Shown: positions 8,301-16,496 of the stretch, piece by piece
How positions within the stretch are numbered: position 1 is the stretch's first letter
Layout: the number at the start of each line of letters is the position of its first letter
DNA from: Stieleria neptunia
Lineage (GTDB): Bacteria; Planctomycetota; Planctomycetia; Pirellulales; Pirellulaceae
Assembly: GCF_007754155.1 (NCBI RefSeq)
Contig: NZ_CP037423.1
Location: 5,886,567-5,950,566, forward strand
Length of the DNA stretch: 64,000 nucleotides
Direction: 5' to 3'
Notes under the pieces: generated by a model
The model's input: only the letters and a program-made list of their open reading frames with translations
Database searches by the model: none
Told to the model about the DNA's origin: nothing
Made by a program: the position numbers and the translations under genes

Positions 8301-9392
8301 TCACCATGGCAGGTTTGGTTTGCGTCCCTTGCACTTTTCGTAATAGTTTATGAACTCAAGCTCATCACCCTGTAGTGCATTTTGGATATTCGTAAGGCAA
8401 GCCTCCGATGATGGGCACAGACCTTCTTGCTTCAACCGCTGACAGATCGCTATTCGATCTTGGTGCAGATGCAGAAGTGAGATGCCATAGCCTTCCGTCT
8501 CACGACACTCTTCTGAGCCGAAGCAAGTTTGCCTTACGTGAACGCACTCGTGCATCATCGACAACAATCCCTGAATCGCATTGTTGCAACTGCTGCATGC
8601 AACGGCATTCGGCGGCATGTATACACGATTGCCTCTTTGCCCAAATAGACGGCATACGTGATTACAAAGCGTCAAGGGACCATTGCGCGCGATTTTGTAG
8701 TTCATAGCGCATAGTGACCTACGTGGCATCACTCGGAAAAGCTTATTTACGCAGGCGCGTTCAGCCCCCGTTGGATTTCTCGCACCATTCGAGTTGTCCC
8801 ATGCTCTGTGTTTTGCAAGACATCCAACGAGACCCACCGTACCTACAATTGCACAGCCAGCAATAACCCCAATCTTTCCAGTAGGATCGAGAGAATTCAA
8901 TGTCTCAGATGAAACGTACTCGTATAAATTATTCGGACTTCCGTCATACCCGATTGGGTCTCTGGAGCCAAACCGGCCAAGACGCGAAAGATAGATTCGG
9001 GCGCGGTAGTGGTAAGTGTCGGTGATGTCGTCGTACTCACGTCCGGTGTAGGTGTACCGGTTGCCTTCGGCAGTGGTCGTACGGATCGTACCTGCCGCAT
9101 CGTAGATCGTAGGTGTGCCGTACGCCGTGTAGGCGTAGCGTTCCTTGATCGTCCCACTTGAATCCGTCAGGGCGTTGATGCTGTACTGTTGGGTGCCGTG
9201 ATAGCGAAACGCCAACTTGATTGATGACTTGTCGCTTTCAGTGCGTGATTTGTCGGGCGAGCAGGTTGGTTGACGAAGCGTTTTGCAGCTACGGATTTGT
9301 TTTGAATCGGCGCACGACTTGACGCCTCCCGCGCGGCGGCGCGCGAGACGGCGTTGAAGGGTTCGACGACGGGATGTTGGCTTGCAGAGCAT
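8301..9392 (-). CDS. Orphan RHS C-terminal cassette 2, HExxH metalloprotease-like tip
   Basis: 363 aa. RHS-core homology starts at about residue 63 (YHGTQQYSINALTDSSGTIKERYAY) and ends at LNSLDPTGK (~173). The tip begins with a hydrophobic segment (~174-193) and then a Cys-rich region carrying MMHECVHVRQ. The HECVH (281-285) is a zincin-type HExxH motif; the E/RE/E cluster near 298-300 could supply a third ligand. A zinc protease toxin is therefore likely (inference). As in cassette 1, the ATG at 9392 lies 26 nt after the recombinase stop, and an Arg-rich stretch precedes the RHS part. The RHS repeat body is absent. Confidence 0.7.
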   Translation of the reverse strand: MLCKPTSRRRTLQRRLARRRAGGVKSCADSKQIRSCKTLRQPTCSPDKSRTESDKSSIKLAFRYHGTQQYSINALTDSSGTIKERYAYTAYGTPTIYDAAGTIRTTTAEGNRYTYTGREYDDITDTYHYRARIYLSRLGRFGSRDPIGYDGSPNNLYEYVSSETLNSLDPTGKIGVIAGCAIVGTVGLVGCLAKHRAWDNSNGARNPTGAERACVNKLFRVMPRRSLCAMNYKIARNGPLTLCNHVCRLFGQRGNRVYMPPNAVACSSCNNAIQGLLSMMHECVHVRQTCFGSEECRETEGYGISLLHLHQDRIAICQRLKQEGLCPSSEACLTNIQNALQGDELEFINYYEKCKGRKPNLPW

Positions 9393-9417
9393 CCCGCCAT
9401 TGTAACTGATGGACAGG

Positions 9418-10374
9418 CTATTCGGTGTCGCTTTGCGGTGGGCGGTCCTTGGCTCCCGGATGCGTTTTGTCGTGGACTTCGCGCAGGCGTTTGATCGACA
9501 CGTGCGTGTAGATTTGGGTGGTGTTGAGCTGCTCGTGACCGAGTAACGTTTGGATCGAGCGCAGGTCCGAGCCGCCTTCGAGCATCAACGTCGCTGTGGT
9601 GTGGCGGAGCATGTGACAACTGCCGGGCTTGGTGATACCCGCCGCGCTCAAGTAGCTCCTGACGAGTTGGCTGAGTGTGACCGGATGAAACGCGTTGCCG
9701 CGGGACGTTAGGAAGATCACTTGCGTATCGTCGTCGAGCAGTGCGGGGCGACCATCGTGAAGGTATTTCATCAGCCATCCGAGTGCTCGTTTGCCGGTCG
9801 GTACCACGCGATCCTTGCGTCCCTTGCCTTGGCGGATCATCGCAAGACCGGACTCGTGGTTGATGTCGTCGAGCTTCAGTGCGATCAACTCGGCGCGTCG
9901 CATGCCGGTGGCATAAAAGAGTTCCAATATCGCGCGGTCGCGAAGACCGGTTGGCGTGGTGAGATCGACTGAACTGAGTAGCGTTTCGATTTCGTCGATC
10001 GTCAGGTGCGATGATGGGAGACGCTGTTCTTCTTTGGGCAGTTCGATGCCGGTTGATGGATCGCTGTTGATCCAACCCTGTTCGGTCAGCCATGCGAGCC
10101 AGTGTGCGACCGTTGACAAGTAACTTGCTTGAGTACAGAACCTGAGCGACTTGCCGGTGCGTTCGTTGCGGTAGTGATAAAGCCAACGACGATAGGCTGC
10201 GAGTGACTCGGGCGTGATCTCGGTGACGGACTCGATGCCGCGTTCGCTTGACCAGGTGATGAACTTGTTCAAGACGTAGTCGCGGCGCGAGATGGTCGTG
10301 GCCGACCAGTTGTTCATCTTGAGGTGGTTGAAGTAACGAGACAGCAGGACGGTGGGAGTAGGAAGGTTTGACAT
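9418..10374 (-). CDS. Tyrosine recombinase (XerC/D-like integrase), copy 2
   Basis: 318 aa, the same length as copy 1 and nearly identical to it (scattered substitutions such as T/A at residue 6, K/R in FNHLKMNNW, S/A in GGSDLRSIQ). All catalytic residues are intact: Arg in TGMRRAEL, HMLRHTT, LLGHEQLNTTQIYTHV. It precedes RHS cassette 2 by 26 nt (to that cassette's ATG). Upstream it is preceded by the same GC-rich block and leader as copy 1, but with a different gene between them. Confidence 0.93.
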   Translation of the reverse strand: MSNLPTPTVLLSRYFNHLKMNNWSATTISRRDYVLNKFITWSSERGIESVTEITPESLAAYRRWLYHYRNERTGKSLRFCTQASYLSTVAHWLAWLTEQGWINSDPSTGIELPKEEQRLPSSHLTIDEIETLLSSVDLTTPTGLRDRAILELFYATGMRRAELIALKLDDINHESGLAMIRQGKGRKDRVVPTGKRALGWLMKYLHDGRPALLDDDTQVIFLTSRGNAFHPVTLSQLVRSYLSAAGITKPGSCHMLRHTTATLMLEGGSDLRSIQTLLGHEQLNTTQIYTHVSIKRLREVHDKTHPGAKDRPPQSDTE

Positions 10375-10801
10375 GGATTTGCATCCTGGGGTTGCAATCG
10401 GCGCGCACCGGTAGCCGGGCGTGCTCGATCAGGGTGAAGGCGACCGGGTGAACGTCACCACGGCCGAAGAAGGCGGCATCACGGCCGTGGTGATGCAGCT
10501 ATGGCAAGGCTTTTAATGAGGGGGCCTTGCGAGGTTTTGGCACCGGTTTCGATGCCAGAGCGGTTAAGCCTCCAACGCACAACGACTTACTGATTGCGTG
10601 AGGTGGGGTGAAGCTGCAGAAGAGCAGCGTCAGAGCCGGGGTTGAGCTTGCTTGCTCAGGGGGTTGAGGTCTGGAACAAGGGGGTCGAGGTTTTGGTTGT
10701 AGTTGTCGTTTCTTGAGCGTTTGAATGGGGGTGGCTTGCCACGTTTTGGAGTTCGGTTGGGTTGGATCGTTGTTAGCTGCTTGACTGGGAACGACTTGCG
10801 T
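10375..10801. other. Spacer upstream of recombinase 2, no gene seen
   Basis: The first ~190 nt match the spacer upstream of recombinase 1 (gttgcatcctgggg, caccggtagccgggcgtgctcgatc, ggccttgcgaggttttggcac). From about 10561 to 10800 the sequence is G/T-rich, unique to this unit, and carries no supported ORF on either strand. Confidence 0.5.
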
Positions 10802-10902
10802 CAATCGAAAGCGGGCCGGACGGCACCGGAACCCTACCGGATGCTACCCGGCAGGTTGACTGCAGGCCCCGGAAGGTTGGCGTCCTAGGCCGGAAGCTTT
10901 TG
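10802..10902. repeat. GC-rich conserved block upstream of recombinase 2
   Basis: The counterpart of 3084-3180 (gcgggccggacggc, acccggcaggttgactgc, cccggaaggttgg, ggccggaagc). The reading frame of the truncated upstream recombinase enters this block and ends at once, marking the breakpoint. It is a candidate recombination site (inference). Confidence 0.6.
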
Positions 10903-11280
10903 GTCATAGCGGCTGTTGCTTGGCAGATTCGCCTTGCCGCGTTTATCGATCGGGGGAACCGTCGCTGCGATGTCACTGGAGAAATTGGTCTCTCGCGCAA
11001 GCCATTCAAACAAGCGACGAAGCTTTGTGACGCGTTCACGAACGATGCGGATCCCAATCGCTGCACCATTGATTAAGTCAACTTCGTTTTGCAGGTGACC
11101 AACATAGTCAGCGGCGGTTGTGTCGCTGATTTGGTCGTTGGCTGTGATCGATTGCGTTTGACACCAGGTGACGAAGTAGTCCAGTTGCTGCCTGGTGATG
11201 TTGACGATGCGTCGTTTGTGCCCCGATCGTTGCAGGTATTCGACGTAGCTTTGGACCAGGGCTGGTAATGTCGAAGCCAT
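10885..11280 (-). pseudogene. Truncated tyrosine recombinase (N-terminal domain only)
   Basis: 131 aa: a SAM-like core-binding domain of a different tyrosine recombinase (LVQSYVEYLQRSGHKRRIV, RQQLDYFVTWC, VTKLRRLFEWLARE). The whole catalytic domain is missing; the frame stops just inside the GC-rich block (10802-10902). It occupies the place held by the primase-like gene in unit 1. It is therefore the stub of a gene cut by insertion or recombination of the downstream module. A DNA-binding domain alone could still act as a regulator, but a relic is more likely. Confidence 0.75.
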
Positions 11281-11470
11281 CGGGGGTGACCTTGTGTTGG
11301 TGCGTTGCGATCGCGCGGACGCCTTGGGGAAGATCCATGCCGGCGGGGTCGCGTGGGCTTGGCGATCCGGCCGGCTGCGCTGCGTGTCTCTCGGTTGTCA
11401 CTGATGGCGGCGGCCTTGATCGGTGGCGATGGTGATCAAGTTCAATGAGCCCGAGAGCGTGGGCCACCTC

Positions 11471-11864
11471 GATGACGCGACAGCTCCGCCTGGTTGTCAA
11501 CAGAGCAACTCGCCAACCGCGGCGAAAGTAGAAAACCGCTTCGTCATCAATCGTTAAAGTCAACGCACTTGGTGTTAACGATCGCACGTGAGTGTTTTTT
11601 GACTCTCGCCTTCTCTCGGCCTGATCGCCGGAGGGTCACGGGTGACGGCGTCAGTCCGGCTCGGCGAGAGCCAAAAAACATTGGGAAGAGTGGGCGGTCG
11701 GCTTTTGACGTGAAGTCCCGGACGCCCGGGGAGTGGTGTGCCCATGAATGCCGGGGAGCCTGTCGGAGATTCGCAGAGGGCTTTGGCCGAACAGACAAGC
11801 TGTCGGTTGACGGTTTACCGAATGGCTCGTTCCCGGCTTACCTCGCTTAGGCTCGGACGCGGTC
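11471..11864. repeat. Leader repeat, left arm, copy B
   Basis: Matches 5417-5829 with few changes. It includes the inverted repeat atcgttaa/ttaacgat (11550-11557, 11575-11582) and the gagcctgtcggagattcgca word at 11756. Homology stops abruptly at about 11864, where the PUR/SANT-like gene region begins. No gene lies between 11281 and 11888. Confidence 0.75.
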
Positions 11865-11888
11865 TCTTGCGCGATCCAATAGGCGAAT

Positions 11889-12326
11889 TTACTCATTGGA
11901 CGCGAGTTTCTTCAGTCGCGATCGAATAGCGTTTGGCTGACGCTGAAAGATCACCGCCAGTTCGTCGATCGTCTTACCATCACGATGTTTTTCGCTGAGG
12001 TGAAGATCTTCCTCCTTGGTCCAAGCTGTATAGGCATTCGGGTAACGCTCGCGTATCTGATTTACTCGATCTTCGTAACTCGATTGTTCGACTGCGTCGT
12101 TGAGCGCACGCACGTCATGGTAGATTGCGCCAGCTGCCCGAACGATCGTATCGAGGAATTTTGGAAGAGACGACTCGTAAACGACGATCGACTCCACTTT
12201 AGAGTTCATTGACGGGTTCCTCTGAATGCAAAGATATTTCTTTTCACCGACGCCCTCGCGAACTTCAACCAAGTACTCGTTCGCCCCGATGGTTATTGAA
12301 TCAGAGAAGTATCTCGCCGGTTTCAT
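11889..12326 (-). CDS. PUR-alpha-like (DUF3276) protein fused to a SANT/Myb-like HTH
   Basis: 145 aa. Residues ~4-68 (RYFSDSITIGANEYLVEVRE, KKYLCIQRNP, ESIVVYESSLPKFLDTIVRA) resemble the bacterial PUR-alpha/DUF3276 fold, which binds single-stranded DNA or RNA. Residues ~95-143 (YTAWTKEEDLHLSEKHRDGK, TIDELAVIFQRQPNAIRSRL) form a SANT/Myb-like helix-turn-helix. Such a protein could regulate or assist the neighbouring recombination units. It interrupts the leader repeat: a ~110-bp leader segment occurs on both sides (11756 and 12477). It has its own ATG, with no obvious strong ribosome-binding site. Confidence 0.7.
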   Translation of the reverse strand: MKPARYFSDSITIGANEYLVEVREGVGEKKYLCIQRNPSMNSKVESIVVYESSLPKFLDTIVRAAGAIYHDVRALNDAVEQSSYEDRVNQIRERYPNAYTAWTKEEDLHLSEKHRDGKTIDELAVIFQRQPNAIRSRLKKLASNE

Positions 12327-12466
12327 TGCTGAATTTGGTCACGCGTGAACTGAATGTCTGAATGTTCCATAGGAGACGATGCATCAGTTTACACCGCATC
12401 AGGTCTCCATTGTCTCGCCGTGATGATGAGACTCGGTTCGAGAGCGGCCGAGTGGCTTGGCGGATC

Positions 12467-13042
12467 AGTGCCGAGGAGCCTGTCGGAGATTCGCAGAGGG
12501 CTTTGGCCGAAAAGACAAGCTGTCGGATGACGGTTTACCGAGCGTCTCGTTCCCGGCTTACCTCGCTTGGGCTCGGACGCGGTCACTTTCGCCCTTCTTG
12601 ATATGGAGCTCGGCCTCCTGCCTCGCACTGTTCTTATCGGGCTCCGCCCTCGGCGTCGGTGCTGCTCGCTCGCGCTCGGCGCTGCCCTCATCCTTCGGTC
12701 GCTGTCAGCACCTCCGTCAACCGTCGGCTCCGCTCGGTCGATCCCTCCCTCGCTCCGGTCGGCGAACGATGGCCCGCTCACCTCGTTCAACTTCAAAGTT
12801 CATCTCTTTCAACTTGGAGCATGGAATTTGAAACCTGAAACTGTGCTCCCGCTTCCTGCCATCGTTCTCCGACTGACATCGTGTCACCGACGGGTTTCAG
12901 TCGACGGGCATCCTACCCGCCGTGCCTTCGGCGTTCTTTGCGCGTCCTGGTGCGCAGTCGGTCGATCGGTAGGGCAATGCGGCCATTAATTGCGGCGGAC
13001 GTTGGCTCGGTCCTGCGTTCACGTCAATCGTCCGCCGTGAGC
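12467..13042. repeat. Leader repeat, copy C (duplicated segment plus right arm)
   Basis: 12467-12595 repeats the end of the left arm (5696-5829). It then runs without interruption through the intact insertion-sequence target TCTTGATA (12596-12603) into the right arm matching 7604-8053. It ends at gtccgccg about 90 nt from the stop of the candidate immunity gene 3. No supported gene lies between 12327 and 13131. Confidence 0.75.
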
Positions 13043-13131
13043 TCAGAGACAGTGACCATCAAATTATATATCCTGCCAATCTATCCTGACCAATTTTTTT
13101 GGACTCTTTTTCTTCGTCCAAAGTGCTCGGC

Positions 13132-13755
13132 CTAGTTCTTTGATCTCAGCGTCTTCCCCTTTCTCTCACGACGTTCGGGTGCATAACCAGTCGCTTGCGC
13201 CCCTGTAGGAGAGTCTGACAATAGAAAGTGATTCATGAATCCAATTCCATTGCTCTTTGCCTGATGAATCGAGTGCAGCAATCCGTGAATCTTCTTACTT
13301 GACTCGAGGCCATCCCCCAAGTTGGAGAGCCTGAGAGGCAGCGTCCACGCCATATTGTCTCCGTCGATTGCCGAAAAAACGAAGACGATGTCGTCACTAT
13401 GCAACCTTCCTCCCAAATCGCTGCGCGCTTCTAGGTCGGTCCTCAGACTCTCCAAGTAATGCCTGAATTCACCCTCTCCAAACTGTATTGCTCCGCTTAA
13501 CTCCTGACGTAATCGCCCATCGCCAAGAATTGCCGACCACCGAGTTTCGTTACCTCGTTGCGATATCAATAGCGTTTCCGTGCGAATCCCATCGCCAAAT
13601 TTTGCAGACACACATACCACGAGTTTTTGCGATTTGGCGACTGCCTGAGTCTCTGCAGGTGCATTCGGCGGTGCCGCCAGGATGTAAATGATTAGGCACG
13701 CGAAGACTTTAGTAAGTGCTTGACCATACAGGGAACGGTAAGACTCGGTCCTCAT
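13132..13755 (-). CDS. Exported unknown protein, candidate immunity partner of RHS tip 3
   Basis: 207 aa beginning MRTESYRSLYGQALTK with a signal-peptide-like hydrophobic stretch (VFACLIIYILAAPPNAPA). The mature part has no recognised domain. The start overlaps the 3' end of RHS cassette 3 by 47 nt, so the pair is co-transcribed and probably translationally coupled. Export is consistent with neutralising a secreted, proteolysis-type tip outside the cytoplasm. An in-frame ATG at 13803 lies deeper in the RHS gene and would put the hydrophobic segment too far from the N-terminus. Confidence 0.6.
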   Translation of the reverse strand: MRTESYRSLYGQALTKVFACLIIYILAAPPNAPAETQAVAKSQKLVVCVSAKFGDGIRTETLLISQRGNETRWSAILGDGRLRQELSGAIQFGEGEFRHYLESLRTDLEARSDLGGRLHSDDIVFVFSAIDGDNMAWTLPLRLSNLGDGLESSKKIHGLLHSIHQAKSNGIGFMNHFLLSDSPTGAQATGYAPERRERKGKTLRSKN

Positions 13756-14929
13756 CGCAAGTACTCCAGTAAAGTTCTTTGTCGGGGTCAAATGGATGCG
13801 CAATTGGCTGCCCGCCCGAATATGTCATTTCGATCAGCCCAAATCCGTTATCAAGCGATACTTGGCAATTGGAAGCACTAGTCGATCCTACTGTGACAGT
13901 GAGCCAAACATGAATGTAGACTTTCGGCGGCTTGCCCTGTGAACTTGCACGCAACTCCTTTGTGAAACACTTTGAACCAACTCGATCAAAGGCGGATTCG
14001 AATATCTGTGCCCAGTCGTAGCAGTACCAACCACCAACTCTGATAGGATTTCTGTCCGGTACACTGCTGAAGTTTGCTTGCCAAGCCGACAGCCATGCCT
14101 TTACAAGCAAAATAGAGTCCGTGTTGCATTCGGCTTCGGTACAATCGCACTGACAGTTCTTGCATGCGGCTTGCAACTTCGAAATCCCGTTGTAGATCCC
14201 ACGAAGCCCGTCCAAGTAGTCAATCCTGTTCGGATGGGAAGGAGGCGTGATCGGACACCTAACATCCACTTCACCAGTTGCAGTCCGGATGTAGCACGTG
14301 TTTTCGGGAGTTCGTTTCCAAATGAAGTTTCCTTGCCCGTCAATTCCAACCAAATCTTGCGACAAAAGGCCTGTAGGGTCGACGCGTAAGATTGCGAAAT
14401 AATTCGCGTAAGCATTTTGGCCATCAACATATCCAAGAAGATCCTTCGCGCAAAACCGTCCACACACCGGATCATACATTCGAGCCCGGAAGTGGTAGAG
14501 TTCCAGCTCTTCATCCCACTCGCGTCCGGTGTACGCGTAGCGGTTGCCTTCGGCCGTCGTCGTACGTGCAGTTCCGCTGCCATCAAAGATCGACAGGTTG
14601 CCATACGCGTCGTAGGCGTAGCGTTCCTTGATCGTCCCGCTCGAATCGGTCAGTGCGTTGATGCTGTACTGTTGGGTGCGATGGTAGTAACGCATTCCGT
14701 CGGGAGCGGTACGGGCGACTAGTTTGTCGTTGTAGGTGGGGGTGGTCGACGCAGGGACTGAGGGGGAGTCCTCGATCGCTTGCCGGCCGGTTTGGATCTG
14801 GATGCGCGACATTGTGCCGTCGCCTCGTGCGACTCGGTGGCCGAGGTTCTCCCTATCGTCGAAGATGCCGTCGGTGCCGATGCTTCCCATGAACGAACCC
14901 TTAGCGATCATCGTTGCGATGAGACTCAC
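13709..14929 (-). CDS. Orphan RHS C-terminal cassette 3, Cys-His-Asp tip
   Basis: 406 aa from a GTG at 14929; there is no ATG upstream before an in-frame stop at 15071-15073. Unlike cassettes 1 and 2 it keeps RHS sequence upstream of the core (DDRENLGHRVARGDG, IQTGRQAIEDSP, APDGMRYYHRTQQYS). The core ends at LRVDPTGL (~188). The tip has a Cys cluster (CKNCQCDCTEAEC, ~256-268) and the pattern GGWYCYDWAQ (C303) ... YIHVWLTV (H340) ... SLDNGFG (D360). This resembles a transglutaminase/papain-like Cys-His-Asp triad, so a cysteine protease, deamidase or transglutaminase toxin is inferred. No recombinase precedes this cassette. Confidence 0.7.
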   Translation of the reverse strand: MSLIATMIAKGSFMGSIGTDGIFDDRENLGHRVARGDGTMSRIQIQTGRQAIEDSPSVPASTTPTYNDKLVARTAPDGMRYYHRTQQYSINALTDSSGTIKERYAYDAYGNLSIFDGSGTARTTTAEGNRYAYTGREWDEELELYHFRARMYDPVCGRFCAKDLLGYVDGQNAYANYFAILRVDPTGLLSQDLVGIDGQGNFIWKRTPENTCYIRTATGEVDVRCPITPPSHPNRIDYLDGLRGIYNGISKLQAACKNCQCDCTEAECNTDSILLVKAWLSAWQANFSSVPDRNPIRVGGWYCYDWAQIFESAFDRVGSKCFTKELRASSQGKPPKVYIHVWLTVTVGSTSASNCQVSLDNGFGLIEMTYSGGQPIAHPFDPDKELYWSTCDEDRVLPFPVWSSTY

Positions 14930-15070
14930 ACTGCCGTTGTTTCGGTTGTCGTCGCCGCCGTCGCGGAGATTGCCGATCGTTGGCCTAGGATAACGGATGC
15001 TCGACAGCGTGTGGTTGCGGTTGTACGCCGGGGGTCGGCCATCGTTTGATGCTCTGGTGTGTACGGTGGT
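14930..15070 (-). pseudogene. RHS coding remnant upstream of cassette 3
   Basis: In frame with cassette 3, this stretch reads as RHS-like protein (AYNRNHTLSSIRYPRPTIGN, then LRDGGDDNRNNGS) but has no ATG. It is closed upstream by TGA at 15071-15073. It marks where the long RHS repeat body was deleted. Between 15074 and 15228 I see no gene. Confidence 0.6.
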
Positions 15071-15228
15071 TCAGTTCAGTTTGAATGTGGATCGTCGGCT
15101 GGGGATTGGGGGGGACGATTGGCACGCGCCGCTCGCTGACGCGTTCCGCTGGAAGCGGCACTCTCATTCTGGAGCAGCGGGTTGAACTTTTTTGACCCTG
15201 TATCGCAACCCGGTCGGTGGAATGGAAT

Positions 15229-16140
15229 TCATTCGACGCTTTGGCGGCGTTGTTCTTCGATCGATTGAAAGTGCAGGGGCAGCCCGCCGTCGCGTCGGTC
15301 GACCATCTGCTCCAGGACGCGTTGATCCGTTTGATCGGTCTGGAAGCGGATTTGGCCTGATCCGAACAGCACGTGCACACCGGCGGGATGATGGCTGCCA
15401 ATCGATCCGACAGTCGATGGCGGCAAGGGCGTGAACATGTCGTCGCTGGTTTGGATGCCGCCGCCGACGTTGCGAAGTGTGGCGCGGGTGCCGCTGAGCC
15501 AACCCAGGTCCTCGTCTCGCAGCATTTTTTCCGAGACAAACGCGGTGTTGGACATGCCGTCGCTGATGTCGTCTCGGCTGATCGCCAGATTCAAAACGAA
15601 CGCACCGTGGTCGGATTCGTCGATCGCCTTTTCGGCCGGATGATGCAGTCCTACGTAGCAGCTGGCATTGGCCGGGTAGCGACCAGCCGACGGGCATTTC
15701 ACACCCGGATACTGCAGCTGCAAAACCGCCGCGTTTCCTTCGTCGTAAATGCTAATGGACCGATCAATCTGGGCTGCGATCACCGGTTGGTCGAGTAAAT
15801 CCAGCAGACGTCCCAACCAGTTGTGATGGTTCCCCACCGGTTCGTTTTGAACCGGCCCCGAGTCGGCGACGGTACCGACGGGAAACTGTTGCCAACGATC
15901 GTGATAGCTTTGGATCGCCATCCCGATCGGCGTCAACCGCGATTGGCAAAGCGACCGGCGAGACGATTCACGCATCGCTTGCAGTGCGGGCGCGGCCAGT
16001 CCCACCAGTATTCCGATGATCGCGATCACGACCAATAACTCGACCAAGGTGAACGCTCGACGGGATGCAGGCATCGTTGAAACAACCGAAGGAGGATCAA
16101 GAGGGGTGAGTGAGGTTGACGGCTCGTATGGGTGGATCAT
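15229..16140 (-). CDS. DUF1559-like prepilin protein
   Basis: 303 aa. Starts at an ATG overlapping the upstream stop by 4 nt (ATGA). It carries a type III (prepilin) signal: a basic leader ending in RRAFTLVELLVVIAIIGILVG, cleaved before Phe with Glu at +5, followed by APALQAMRESSRR. This is the planctomycete DUF1559 layout. The family's C-terminal HX9DG motif is altered (HHPAGVHVLFGSGQIRF, with GS in place of DG). It is the last gene of the pseudopilus operon and is probably the major or accessory pseudopilin. Confidence 0.85.
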   Translation of the reverse strand: MIHPYEPSTSLTPLDPPSVVSTMPASRRAFTLVELLVVIAIIGILVGLAAPALQAMRESSRRSLCQSRLTPIGMAIQSYHDRWQQFPVGTVADSGPVQNEPVGNHHNWLGRLLDLLDQPVIAAQIDRSISIYDEGNAAVLQLQYPGVKCPSAGRYPANASCYVGLHHPAEKAIDESDHGAFVLNLAISRDDISDGMSNTAFVSEKMLRDEDLGWLSGTRATLRNVGGGIQTSDDMFTPLPPSTVGSIGSHHPAGVHVLFGSGQIRFQTDQTDQRVLEQMVDRRDGGLPLHFQSIEEQRRQSVE

Positions 16141-16496
16141 GAGTCGCTCCTTGCAAGTCGCTGGATGGACAGGCTGGGCTGGTCGTTGTGGTAGAGCGTT
16201 GCCTGGTACTGACGTTTCGTTTCCGGTCCACCGATGGATTCCACCATGATCCAACGGTTCGAGTCCTGGTCCAGGGGCAGTCGGACCTTTGCGTCCGAAT
16301 CTGGGCCGGATTGTTCGACCGCCTCGATCGCCGATTGCAGAGCCATGATCGACTGGTGATGCAGCACGTGGTGACGTTCATTCGACGCACGTCGCGCCAC
16401 CGACACGGCGAAGGTGCCGACCAGCAGGGCCAACATCAACACCAGCATCAAGCCGACCGACCCGGTGCGACGGATTCGTAACGAGCGGTGATTCAT
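16137..16496 (-). CDS. Small membrane protein of the pseudopilus operon
   Basis: 119 aa with a basic N-terminus, one membrane segment (SVGLMLVLMLALLVGTFAVSVA) and a helical region after it. It lacks the canonical G/F-T-x-x-E prepilin site. It overlaps both neighbours by 4 nt, so it belongs to the coupled operon. By size and position it could be a GspK/PilX-like minor component, but I do not recognise the family. Confidence 0.7.
   Translation of the reverse strand: MNHRSLRIRRTGSVGLMLVLMLALLVGTFAVSVARRASNERHHVLHHQSIMALQSAIEAVEQSGPDSDAKVRLPLDQDSNRWIMVESIGGPETKRQYQATLYHNDQPSLSIQRLARSDS

Noticed and set aside
10499..10804. 101-codon frame upstream of recombinase 2
   Set aside because: Lies in the unit-specific G/T-rich spacer, proline/lysine-biased and without a ribosome-binding site; not kept in unit 1.
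9418..11280. Recombinase-in-trio (RIT) element
   Set aside because: RIT elements have three intact overlapping recombinases; here there is one intact gene plus a stub, separated by ~500 bp.
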